The notes under the pieces were generated by a model, which was not told the origin of the DNA, ran no database searches, and saw only the letters and a list, made by a program, of their open reading frames with translations. From NCBI GenBank assembly GCA_019239785.1, contig JAFAZM010000399.1, positions 1 to 6,674 on the forward strand: a stretch of 6,674 bases of DNA, in the 5' to 3' direction. Position numbers and translations under genes: made by a program. Within the stretch, counting starts at the first letter, position 1, and every line of letters begins with the position of its first letter. This document shows positions 1 through 5,922 of the stretch, in pieces. This stretch comes from Sphingomonadaceae bacterium. Its GTDB lineage: Bacteria; Pseudomonadota; Alphaproteobacteria; Sphingomonadales; Sphingomonadaceae.

Positions 1-503
1 AGATCGGGACGGAGACCAATACCCAGGGCTGGCTGCCGATCCCGGTGATCGAGTTCGTCGCCAAATATCTCGATATGCCCTACATCCGGGCCTACGAGGT
101 CGCGACCTTCTACACGATGTTCAACCTAGCCCCGGTCGGCCGCCACCATGTCCAGGTCTGCGGCACCACGCCCTGCATGCTGCGCGGCTCCGGCGAGGTG
201 CTCGCCGCCTGCTACGACAAGGGGCTGAAGAAGGGCCACACCACGGCCGACGGCCTGTTCACGCTCAACGAGGTCGAATGCCTCGGCGCCTGCGCCAATG
301 CGCCGATGGTCCAGATCAACGACGACAATTACGAGGATCTCACCCACGAGAGCATGACCGCGATCCTCGAGGCGCTGGCCAAAGGCGAGACGCCGAAGCC
401 GGGGCCGCAGATCGCGCGCCAAACCAGCTGCCCCGAGGGCGGGCCGACCACGCTGAAGGAGATGGTCTCCGAGAATCACGATTATCGGGGTGAGTGGTCG
501 TGA
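1..503 (+). CDS. nuoE: NADH-quinone oxidoreductase subunit E (NuoE), 5' partial
   Basis: This is the 24 kDa-type subunit of respiratory complex I. It carries the 2Fe-2S cluster N1a in the NADH-oxidising module on the cytoplasmic side. The frame is open to the left edge (first full codon at 3), so the GTG at 45 is internal; roughly 50 N-terminal residues are probably missing, judging from alphaproteobacterial family members. The segment ending YEVATFYTMFNL is typical of NuoE. The four cluster ligands are visible as C-x4-C (codons at 159 and 174) and C-x3-C (codons at 279 and 291, in ECLGACANAP). The tail after the thioredoxin-like fold (from about 390) is the Pro/Gly-rich extension common in alphaproteobacteria and ends at TGA 501-503. 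The order nuoE, two small genes, nuoF supports the call. Family and cofactor are secure; only the start is unseen. Confidence 0.97.
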   Translation, partial: IGTETNTQGWLPIPVIEFVAKYLDMPYIRAYEVATFYTMFNLAPVGRHHVQVCGTTPCMLRGSGEVLAACYDKGLKKGHTTADGLFTLNEVECLGACANAPMVQINDDNYEDLTHESMTAILEALAKGETPKPGPQIARQTSCPEGGPTTLKEMVSENHDYRGEWS

Positions 504-520
504 GCTTGTCCACCTCCCTC

Positions 521-612
521 GTCATTCCGGCGAAGGCCGGAACCCATGAACACGGAGCTGTTCAGGTTCTCGGGCGCAGACGTTCATGGGCCCCGGCCTT
601 CGCCGGGGTGAC
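521..612. repeat. nested palindromic dispersed repeat between nuoE and the lipoprotein gene
   Basis: Two 31-base arms (521-551 and 582-612) are inverted copies with four differences, around a 30-base spacer. Each arm contains its own small hairpin, CCGGC-GAAG-GCCGG (left arm) or its complement, so the element can fold as one long stem or as two short ones. Two of the four differences remain G-U pairs in RNA of the + strand; the other two are A-C mismatches. The element starts 17 bases after the nuoE stop. It resembles the dispersed palindromes common in sphingomonads and some other Proteobacteria, which when translated give peptides such as VIPAKAG and PAFAGVT. That resemblance is from memory. 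There is no T-run after the stem, so I do not call a terminator; an mRNA processing or stability role is possible. Confidence 0.85.
605..611 (+). promoter_or_regulatory. possible ribosome binding site inside the repeat
   Basis: GGGGTGA lies five bases before the GTG at 617 and is the best Shine-Dalgarno-like match for the lipoprotein gene. It belongs to the right arm of the palindromic repeat, so if the start is correct the repeat supplies the ribosome binding site, and folding of the repeat could mask it. The resemblance may be chance in such G-rich DNA. Confidence 0.35.
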
Positions 613-616
613 TCCT

Positions 617-1015
617 GTGGTTCTTACGCCCGTGGGCCTGGCGCCCCTGCTCGCCGCCTGCCAGCAGGCGACCGCGCCGGCCAACAACCAGGCCGCCGCG
701 CCGGTGCCGCAGAAGGCGGCGCCGGAGAGCGACGTGGGCGCGGCGCAGCGGCTGGTCCGCGCCAGGCTCGGCGGCGGCGCGGACGTGCAGTTCCAAGCGG
801 TCCACCGCAGCGCCAGCGACGGCGTGCCGATCGTCTGCGGCACCTATCAGCAGGGCGGCCGGACCCAGCGCTATATCGTCGTCAACGGCGAGGAGGCGTT
901 CGTCGAGCCGCAGATGCAGCCCGGCGAGATGGACCGCGCCAATGCCGAATTCTGCGGCGAGGGGCACGACAACAGGCCGCCGCCGGCGACCCCCGCGCCA
1001 GGGAATGCGCAATGA
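617..1015 (+). CDS. small putative lipoprotein of unknown function
   Basis: The predicted product is 132 residues. A hydrophobic stretch leads to a lipobox, L-A-A-C, with the cysteine at residue 15 (codon 659), so the mature protein is probably lipid-anchored. An Ala/Pro/Gln-rich linker follows, then a compact region of about 70 residues containing VCGTYQQGG, RYIVVNGEEAFVEP and FCGEG. Its two cysteines (residues 74 and 113) could form a disulfide outside the cytoplasm. The start is uncertain: GTG 617 has the best ribosome binding site, but the signal peptide then lacks its usual positive charge. The frame is open back to GTG 494, which overlaps nuoE; that start would add 41 residues translated from the palindromic repeat, including Arg-Arg-Arg. 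The stop overlaps the next start as ATGA. I do not recognise a named family; small genes between nuoE and nuoF fit my recollection of sphingomonad nuo operons. Confidence 0.75.
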   Translation: MVLTPVGLAPLLAACQQATAPANNQAAAPVPQKAAPESDVGAAQRLVRARLGGGADVQFQAVHRSASDGVPIVCGTYQQGGRTQRYIVVNGEEAFVEPQMQPGEMDRANAEFCGEGHDNRPPPATPAPGNAQ

Positions 1016-1188
1016 AGGGGATCGCGCCGCTCGCCGTCGCGATCATCGTCGCGGTCGTCGCCTTCTGGCTGGTGATCGTGCTGATCAAGGTGACCTTGAA
1101 GCTGGTCGGCCTTGCCATAATTGTCGCGCTCGCGGCCGGTGCTTATTTCGTCGTCAGGAACATGATCGGGAGCGGCAATGCTCGCTGA
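1012..1188 (+). CDS. 58-residue double-membrane-span protein
   Basis: The product is very short and almost entirely hydrophobic. Residues 4-25 and 27-48 form two apparent membrane helices, separated by a turn with lysines at 26 and 30, followed by a short tail (RNMIGSGNAR). There is no cleavable signal or known motif. The start overlaps the lipoprotein stop as ATGA, with AGGGA at 1000-1004 as ribosome binding site. The end overlaps the nuoF start by 11 bases. This tight packing argues for a real, translationally coupled gene although it is small. By position it might be an accessory or assembly factor for complex I, but nothing in the sequence shows this; a generic small inner-membrane protein is equally possible. 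Confidence 0.75.
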   Translation: MKGIAPLAVAIIVAVVAFWLVIVLIKVTLKLVGLAIIVALAAGAYFVVRNMIGSGNAR

Positions 1189-2470
1189 CAAGGATCGTAT
1201 CTTCACCAACGTCTACGGCTTCCAGCCCTGGGGGCTGAAGGCGGCGCAGCAGCGCGGCGACTGGGACGGCACCAAGGCGCTGATGGCGGTCGGCCAGGAT
1301 GCGATCATCGAGGCGGTGAAGGCGTCGGGCCTGCGCGGCCGCGGCGGCGCAGGCTTCCCCACGGGCATGAAGTGGAGCTTCATGCCGAAGGAGCCCAATC
1401 CCGGCCGGCCCAATTTCCTGGTCATCAATGCCGACGAATCGGAGCCCGGCTCCTGCAAGGACCGCGAGATCATCCGCCACGATCCGCACAAGTTGATCGA
1501 GGGCGCCCTGCTCGCCGGCTATGCGATGCGCGCCCGGGCAGGCTACATCTACATACGCGGCGAGTTCATCCGCGAGAGCCAGGTGCTCGAGGCGGCGGTC
1601 GCCGAGGCCTATGAGGCCGGCCTGCTCGGCAAGAACGCCGCCAAGTCGGGCTACGATTTCGACCTCTTCGTCCATCGCGGCGCCGGCGCCTATATCTGCG
1701 GCGAAGAGACGGCGATGCTCGAAAGCCTCGAGGGCAAGAAGGGCCAGCCCCGGTTGAAGCCGCCTTTCCCGGCGGGCGCCGGCCTCTACGGCTGCCCGAC
1801 CACGGTCAACAATGTCGAATCGATCGCGGTCGTGCCGACCATCCTCCGCCGCGGCGCCGCCTGGTTCAAGAGCTTCGGCCGCGAGAAGAACGAAGGCACC
1901 AAGCTCTTCCAGATCTCCGGCCATGTGGTGAAGCCCTGCGTGGTCGAGGAGGCGATGTCGATCCCGTTCCGCGAGCTGATCGACAAACATGCCGGCGGCA
2001 TCCGCGGCGGCTGGGACAATCTGCTCGCCGTGATCCCCGGCGGCTCCTCGGTGCCTCTGGTCCCGGCCGCGCAGATCATGGACGCGCCGATGGACTTCGA
2101 CGGGCTGAAGGAGCTGGGCTCCGGCCTCGGCACCGCCGCCGTGATCGTGATGGACAAGTCCACCGACGTGGTGAAGGCGATCAGCCGCATCTCCTATTTC
2201 TACAAGCATGAGAGCTGCGGCCAGTGCACGCCGTGCCGCGAAGGCACCGGCTGGATGTGGCGGGTGATGGAGCGCCTCGTCGAGGGCGACGCCGCGATCC
2301 ACGAGATCGACATGCTCTACGACGTCACCAAGCAGGTCGAGGGCCATACGATCTGCGCGCTCGGCGACGCCGCCGCCTGGCCGATCCAGGGCCTGATCCG
2401 CCACTTCCGCCCGGAGCTGGAGCGGCGCATCGTCGAGCGGCAGAGCGGGGCGCTCGAAGCGGCGGAGTGA
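1178..2470 (+). CDS. nuoF: NADH-quinone oxidoreductase subunit F (NuoF)
   Basis: This is the 51 kDa-type subunit of complex I. It oxidises NADH with FMN and passes electrons to cluster N3, on the cytoplasmic tip of the enzyme. At 430 residues it has the normal length. The glycine-rich GRGGAGFPTG at residues 54-63 and GAGAYICGEET at 168-178 form the FMN/NADH site. A ubiquitin-like segment follows, and the C-terminal helical domain holds the 4Fe-4S N3 ligands C347, C350, C353 (in ESCGQCTPCREG) and C393 (in TICALGD). All key residues are present. The ATG at 1178 is preceded by GGGAG at 1168-1172 and lies inside the end of the small membrane-protein gene. The stop overlaps the GTG start of the next gene as GTGA. 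nuoG, usually the immediate neighbour, begins 3.45 kb downstream. Confidence 0.98.
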   Translation: MLADKDRIFTNVYGFQPWGLKAAQQRGDWDGTKALMAVGQDAIIEAVKASGLRGRGGAGFPTGMKWSFMPKEPNPGRPNFLVINADESEPGSCKDREIIRHDPHKLIEGALLAGYAMRARAGYIYIRGEFIRESQVLEAAVAEAYEAGLLGKNAAKSGYDFDLFVHRGAGAYICGEETAMLESLEGKKGQPRLKPPFPAGAGLYGCPTTVNNVESIAVVPTILRRGAAWFKSFGREKNEGTKLFQISGHVVKPCVVEEAMSIPFRELIDKHAGGIRGGWDNLLAVIPGGSSVPLVPAAQIMDAPMDFDGLKELGSGLGTAAVIVMDKSTDVVKAISRISYFYKHESCGQCTPCREGTGWMWRVMERLVEGDAAIHEIDMLYDVTKQVEGHTICALGDAAAWPIQGLIRHFRPELERRIVERQSGALEAAE

Positions 2471-3186
2471 GCTGCACCGCTCCCGATGCCGCCGCTGCGG
2501 GTCGGCGCCGGGCGACCCGGCTTCTGCTCTTTCTCTCGCTGTTGCCGATCCTGCCGGCAGGCCTTGGGGCCGTGCCGCCGTCCGGCTCGCTTATCGACCC
2601 CATTCCCGGCGCGCCGCGTCCCGGCCAGCTCACCAATGAAGAGCAGAGGAACCGCTACGTCGATGCCTATGCGGGTTGCATCGTGCGCAGCCACCGCAGG
2701 CTCGCCGAGCGCGTGCTGGCCGAGCCCTATCTCAGCCCGGCGCAGTACCGGCTTGTCCTGGCAATTTCCGACCCCGGCTGCCTCGGCGGGGGCATTGCGC
2801 AATTGCGCTATCCCGCGCCCCAGCTGGTCGGCCGGATCGCCCAGGTCCTGATCCGGGAACGTTATGCCGGGGCGGATATCGGGCGGTTCGCCGCGCTGTC
2901 CGACGAGGCGGCGGGCCAGCTCGGCCTGACGCCGCGCAACAATGCCGAGGATATGGCCTTCTGTATCCTGCGCCGCGACCCGCAGACGGTGCGCGCGCTG
3001 GTCGAAACGCCCTTCGGGAGTGGTGAAGAGACGGCGGCGATCCGCCGGCTCGTTCCGCACCTCGCCCCTTGCGCCGCGGCCGGAGAAACCCTCAAGCTGA
3101 ACCAGGCCGCGGTGCGGCTGCTGCTTGCGGCCGGCCTGTATCGCGCTCTTTCGATCACAATTCCCGCGGCGGCAGAGGGCAGATAG
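2467..3186 (+). CDS. exported two-module Cys protein, first of four paralogues (unknown function)
   Basis: I do not recognise this 239-residue protein. The GTG start at 2467 overlaps the nuoF stop (GTGA), which suggests translational coupling and fixes the start. An Arg-rich n-region (residues 13-18) and a hydrophobic stretch (19-35, ending LGA) look like a Sec signal, so the protein is probably periplasmic. Two copies of a helical module follow. The first has cysteines 71 and 105 (33 residues between), the second 166 and 202 (35 between). CILRRDPQTVRALVETPF in the second module resembles the corresponding parts of the three downstream genes. The R-x3-A-E motif that closes most modules is degenerate here (R217 but A221-A222 in module 2; A125-Q126 in module 1), making this the most diverged member. 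Paired disulfides are inferred from cysteine placement and expected export. Confidence 0.8.
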   Translation: MSCTAPDAAAAGRRRATRLLLFLSLLPILPAGLGAVPPSGSLIDPIPGAPRPGQLTNEEQRNRYVDAYAGCIVRSHRRLAERVLAEPYLSPAQYRLVLAISDPGCLGGGIAQLRYPAPQLVGRIAQVLIRERYAGADIGRFAALSDEAAGQLGLTPRNNAEDMAFCILRRDPQTVRALVETPFGSGEETAAIRRLVPHLAPCAAAGETLKLNQAAVRLLLAAGLYRALSITIPAAAEGR

Positions 3187-3294
3187 CGCCGGTCCGCGAT
3201 AGCCGATCAATTCGCTTCCTGACCGCATCCGATAGGTCTATTCTGCACCGGCGTCCGGCGAGGCGCACGGTGGCGTTCCGGGCCGGGCCAGGAT

Positions 3295-3301
3295 GGGGAG
3301 G
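3295..3301 (+). promoter_or_regulatory. ribosome binding site of the second paralogue
   Basis: GGGGAGG lies five bases before ATG 3307 and eight before ATG 3310, so either of the two adjacent methionine codons could initiate. It ends the 120-base gap after the first paralogue, the longest gap inside the four-gene cassette. Confidence 0.6.
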
Positions 3302-3306
3302 TCGGG

Positions 3307-4095
3307 ATGATGAGATTCGCGACGATCGGTCTGTGCGTTTGCTCGGCGCTGGCCCTGGCGGCGAGCCCCGCTTTTGCCCAATATGGCATGCCGACGCCTA
3401 CGCCGCCGCAACAGAGCATGTCCGATCAAGGTTCGCACGCGGCCCCGACGGAGGCCGCGCCGGCGACCGCGCCGGAGCTGGTCGCCGCCGCTAGCTGCCT
3501 GATCGGCCACAATGCCGCTGCCGCAGACCGCCTGTTCGCGACCGCGCCGTTCTCGCCGGCCGAGCGTCAGATCGCGGTCCGCCTGCTTTCCGACATGCAG
3601 CGCTGCACCCACCATGCCCCGATGTCGACCTCGGCGGCCCTGATCCGCGGGGCGCTCGCCGAGGCGGCGCTCGAAGCGCGCTTCGCCGCACCGCAGGCCG
3701 CGCACGATCCCGCGGTGGATTCGGCGCCTTTGTTCCGGGCGGACCAGGCGACCGCGATCGGCGATGCCGCCAGCTTCGCGCCCGCTTATGCGCTTGCCGA
3801 ATGCACCTCCCGTCAGCATCCGGAGCTGGTCCGCGCCCTGCTCGCCACCGAGCCGGCAAGCGCCGAGGCCGGCACCGCCTTCAATGCGCTCAACCCGGCC
3901 TTCATCGCCTGCGTCACCCCCGGCGCGCGGCTCAATGTCGACGGGCGGATGCTGCGCGGCCTGCTCGCCGAGACGCTCTACCGCTGGTCGGTCGTGCAAC
4001 GGGACGGGCCGACCTCGCCCTGGGCCGCCGCGCCGGCGACGGCGCAGGCATCGCCAGCGCCCACGCAACCTGCTACGACAGGCGCAAGTCACTGA
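3307..4095 (+). CDS. exported two-module Cys protein, second paralogue (unknown function)
   Basis: A 262-residue protein of unknown function. Residues 1-24 form a clear Sec signal peptide with cleavage expected after A-F-A, before Q25. A low-complexity Pro/Thr/Ala linker runs to about residue 56. Module 1 (about 57-126) has C64 and C100; module 2 (about 158-228) has C166 and C202. Both pairs have exactly 35 residues between them. R114-x3-A118-E119 and R217-x3-A221-E222 close the modules, and a Pro/Ala tail ends the protein. It is closest to the fourth paralogue: they share LAAxHN-type surroundings of the first cysteine and nearly the same stretch LYRWSxVQRDGPxSPWAA. No catalytic motif is visible. 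The mature protein is probably soluble in the periplasm, with two disulfide-bonded helical modules (inference). The 120-base upstream gap could hold a promoter, but I see no convincing one. Confidence 0.85.
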   Translation: MMRFATIGLCVCSALALAASPAFAQYGMPTPTPPQQSMSDQGSHAAPTEAAPATAPELVAAASCLIGHNAAAADRLFATAPFSPAERQIAVRLLSDMQRCTHHAPMSTSAALIRGALAEAALEARFAAPQAAHDPAVDSAPLFRADQATAIGDAASFAPAYALAECTSRQHPELVRALLATEPASAEAGTAFNALNPAFIACVTPGARLNVDGRMLRGLLAETLYRWSVVQRDGPTSPWAAAPATAQASPAPTQPATTGASH

Positions 4096-4116
4096 TTTCC
4101 AAGGGCCGGCGTCTGA

Positions 4117-4893
4117 ATGCACAAACATGTTCTGGCCGCCCTGCTCGTCGTCGCGGCGGCAGGGGCGGCTGCGCAGAATCCCACCAGCAGCAATGAGAAC
4201 ATCACGCCGCCCGGAGTGAGGCGCGGCGATGCGGCGCGGAGCGATCCCGTCTTCCGCCACGTCGTCGCCTGCGTCGTCCGCCGCGATCCGGCGCGCAGCC
4301 GCAACCTCGTCGCCTCCATCTCGGGCACGAACGCCGAGAGCATGATCTTCGGCGTCTATCAGTCGCAGCTCGACCAATGCTATCCGCGGCTGATGGGCGG
4401 CCTCGGTTTCACCGAGGCGCTGCTGCGCGTCGGCATCGCCGAATATTTCTATCATGAGGCCTTTCCGACCGGCCTGCCGGCCGCCGCGGCCGGGCCGCCC
4501 GATGCCGCCGCTTCGGCCTGGGCGCGCGCCCGGACGAGCGAGGGCCAGGTGACGCGGATGGAGAGCCTCCACGCCGTCGCCCGCTGCGTCGTCCTCCGCA
4601 ACGGGAGCGCAGTCCGGGCGATGCTCGCCGCCACCCCGTTCAGCGCCGCGGAGCTGGAGGCGATCCATGCTTTCCAGGGCGATCTTGCCGCCTGCATCAC
4701 CAGGGGCGTGCGCTTCACCGTCTCGCGCCAGTCGCTGCGCGGCCTGATAGCGGAAGCGGCGCTGCATTATGGCGAGGCACTCGCGCGCGGCTTCCCCGCG
4801 GATTCAGCGGACGCGGCGGGGCCGATCGGTCTATGGCGGCCGGGCGAGCGCGGCCGCGAGTCGCTGCGGCAAGGTCGAGGGGAGAGGATATGA
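4117..4893 (+). CDS. exported two-module Cys protein, third paralogue (unknown function)
   Basis: A 258-residue protein of unknown function. A short signal peptide (residues 1-19, ending AGAAA before Q20) predicts export. Module 1 (about 45-113) has C52 and C88; module 2 (about 150-220) has C157 and C193. Both pairs have 35 residues between them, as in the second and fourth paralogues. CVVRRDPARSRNL and CVVLRNGSAVRAM start the modules; R104-x3-A108-E109 and R208-x3-A212-E213 close them. An Ala/Pro-rich spacer (about 117-141) separates the modules, and the last 25 or so residues are Arg/Gly-rich, unlike the other members. The ATG at 4117 lies 21 bases after the previous stop, with only a weak AAGGG 11 bases upstream. 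The stop overlaps the next gene as ATGA. The modules look more like those of the first paralogue than those of its direct neighbours, although divergence is high. Confidence 0.83.
   Translation: MHKHVLAALLVVAAAGAAAQNPTSSNENITPPGVRRGDAARSDPVFRHVVACVVRRDPARSRNLVASISGTNAESMIFGVYQSQLDQCYPRLMGGLGFTEALLRVGIAEYFYHEAFPTGLPAAAAGPPDAAASAWARARTSEGQVTRMESLHAVARCVVLRNGSAVRAMLAATPFSAAELEAIHAFQGDLAACITRGVRFTVSRQSLRGLIAEAALHYGEALARGFPADSADAAGPIGLWRPGERGRESLRQGRGERI
4878..4887 (+). promoter_or_regulatory. strong ribosome binding site deciding the start of the fourth paralogue
   Basis: AGGGGAGAGG ends two bases before ATG 4890, and its AGGGGAG core ends five bases before it. It favours 4890 over the in-frame ATG at 4833, which has no such site and would place an unlikely Arg-rich leader before an otherwise perfect signal peptide. 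Confidence 0.75.
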
Positions 4894-5657
4894 AGAGATT
4901 CGCGCTGCGGGCGCTGCCTGTGATCGTTGCGCTCTGCTGGGCGGGCCTGGCCTCGGCGCAGGACGACCCGCCGACGTCCACCCAACCCCGGGTGGGCCCG
5001 GACAGCGGCGGGCGCCGGGTGGTGGCCGCGCCGGCCGCGGCCGCCACGCCGGCGACGATGGCGGACGTGATCGCGGCCGCGACCTGCGTGCTCGCGCACA
5101 ACCCAGCCGCCGCCGATCCCCTCTTCGCGACGCCGCCTTATTCGGCCGCGGAGCGCGTGCAGGCGCTGCGCCTGCTCGGCGAGATGCGGCGCTGCGCGCG
5201 TCGCCCGCAACTGGTCAGCACCAACACGTCGATTCGCGGCGGCTTCGCGGAGGCGGCCGTCAAGCAGGTCTTCGCGACCCCCCAGGCGCCGCGCACGCCG
5301 CCGCTCGGGGCGGCGCCGCTCGCCCGCCCCACCGAGGGCGACCAGGCCTTTTTCGCCCAGCTCGCGCCGATGTATCAGCTCGCCGACTGCGCAACTCCGC
5401 GGCGGCCGGACCTGGTCCGGGCCGTGCTCGCCACCGATCCGGCGACGCCGGCCGAAGCGGCGGCGGTCGGCGCGCTCAATCCCGTCTTCATGGCCTGTGT
5501 GCCGGCCGGGACCCGGATCGGCATCGACCCGCGGTTCATGCGCTACATGCTCGCCGAAGCGCTCTACCGCTGGTCCGCGGTGCAGCGCGACGGGCCGGCC
5601 TCGCCCTGGGCCGCCGGCGCCGCGCCTGCCCCCGGCGCTGCACCTGCCGCGCATTGA
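4890..5657 (+). CDS. exported two-module Cys protein, fourth paralogue (unknown function)
   Basis: A 255-residue protein of unknown function. Starting at ATG 4890 gives a classical signal peptide: MKRFALR, then a hydrophobic core, then cleavage expected after A-S-A, before Q24. An Ala/Pro/Thr-rich linker extends to about residue 57. Module 1 (about 59-128) has C66 and C102; module 2 (about 159-229) has C167 and C203. Both pairs have 35 residues between them. R116-x3-A120-E121 and R218-x3-A222-E223 close the modules. It is plainly the sister of the second paralogue, which it matches almost residue for residue in several blocks (for example SIRGGFAEAA against LIRGALAEAA, and the WSAVQRDGPASPWAA end). 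The start overlaps the stop of the third gene as ATGA, so the two are probably translated together. The 265 bases after its stop hold two long hairpins and no gene before nuoG. Confidence 0.85.
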   Translation: MKRFALRALPVIVALCWAGLASAQDDPPTSTQPRVGPDSGGRRVVAAPAAAATPATMADVIAAATCVLAHNPAAADPLFATPPYSAAERVQALRLLGEMRRCARRPQLVSTNTSIRGGFAEAAVKQVFATPQAPRTPPLGAAPLARPTEGDQAFFAQLAPMYQLADCATPRRPDLVRAVLATDPATPAEAAAVGALNPVFMACVPAGTRIGIDPRFMRYMLAEALYRWSAVQRDGPASPWAAGAAPAPGAAPAAH

Positions 5658-5669
5658 GCAAAATCGCCC

Positions 5670-5746
5670 CTAATGTGCCGAACTTGAAGTTCGCCTGAAT
5701 TTCGGATCGGGCCGGGAGCGAACTTCAAGTTCAAAAGGCACATTAG
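5670..5746 (-). repeat. long hairpin repeat, copy 1 (inverted relative to copy 2)
   Basis: The left arm 5670-5694 and right arm 5718-5746 pair perfectly except for four unpaired bases (AAAA, 5733-5736). The result is a 10 bp outer stem, a one-sided bulge, a 15 bp inner stem and a 23-base loop. The inner arm contains GAACTT-G-AAGTTC, itself palindromic. It begins 12 bases after the stop of the fourth paralogue. Read on the - strand, it has the same plan as the next hairpin: bulge in the 5' arm, inner stem ending TTCGC/GCGAA, and a loop starting TCC and ending TCAG. There is no T-run, so a simple intrinsic terminator is not supported. A REP-like or MITE-like dispersed element, or a processed RNA structure, fits better. 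Confidence 0.85.
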
Positions 5747-5756
5747 AGCCTTGATT

Positions 5757-5834
5757 ACTGGTGTGGCTGGAGATTCGGAAATTCGCTCCGCGCCCTCCAT
5801 TTGATCAGGCGAATTTCCGAATCGCCACACCAGT
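5757..5834 (+). repeat. long hairpin repeat, copy 2
   Basis: The left arm 5757-5786 and right arm 5809-5834 pair perfectly except for four unpaired bases (TGGA, 5768-5771). The result is an 11 bp outer stem (ACTGGTGTGGC), a one-sided bulge, a 15 bp inner stem and a 22-base loop (5787-5808). It lies 10 bases after copy 1 and in the opposite orientation. The loops align as TCC-x3-CCC-(GA)-TCC-x-TCAG, whereas five of the 15 inner-stem positions differ between copies, each matched by a change on the other arm. The pair is arranged like the inverted REP pairs of enterobacteria, though the sequence is unrelated as far as I can tell. Confidence 0.85.
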
Positions 5835-5884
5835 GGCCCCTTGTCGGCGCGGGGGTTAAGCGTCTAACGGCTCCGCAGGCTGCG

Positions 5885-5898
5885 GCCCCTCATGGGGC
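5885..5898 (+). other. short GC hairpin upstream of nuoG
   Basis: GCCCC-TCAT-GGGGC forms a 5 bp stem with a four-base loop, ending 24 bases before the probable nuoG start. The odd palindrome CCGCAG-G-CTGCGG (5873-5885) directly precedes it. No T-run follows. It could affect nuoG translation or be a chance structure in GC-rich DNA. Confidence 0.3.
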
Positions 5899-5922
5899 GC
5901 GATGGATGTCGGGTTCCTTTCT

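Noticed and set aside
586..1188. 200-codon + strand frame running into the 58-residue membrane protein
   Set aside because: Only the last 58 codons look like protein. The upstream part is the wrong frame of the lipoprotein gene, and ATG 1012 has a good ribosome binding site.
1154..2404. 416-codon open frame on the - strand opposite nuoF
   Set aside because: It is antisense to a certain gene, its translation is low-complexity Arg/Ala/Asp/His-rich with no family motif, and long antisense frames are expected in GC-rich DNA.
3216..3244. Promoter-like pair TTCCTG, 17 bases, TATTCT before the second paralogue
   Set aside because: The -10-like box matches four of six consensus bases but the -35-like box only two. 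This is too weak to call without transcription data.
3238..4767. 509-codon open frame on the - strand opposite the second and third paralogues
   Set aside because: The translation is Arg/Gly/Ala-rich without domain signatures, while the + strand frames carry signal peptides and conserved cysteine spacing.
4833..4889. Upstream ATG start for the fourth paralogue
   Set aside because: It would add an Arg-rich leader before a perfect signal peptide and lacks a ribosome binding site; ATG 4890 has a strong one.
5670..5834. Intrinsic terminator after the fourth paralogue
   Set aside because: The stems are strong but no T-run follows either one, and the shared loop and bulge fit a repeat family better.
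5670..5834. CRISPR repeats
   Set aside because: There are only two units, in opposite orientation, with differing stems and no regular spacers.
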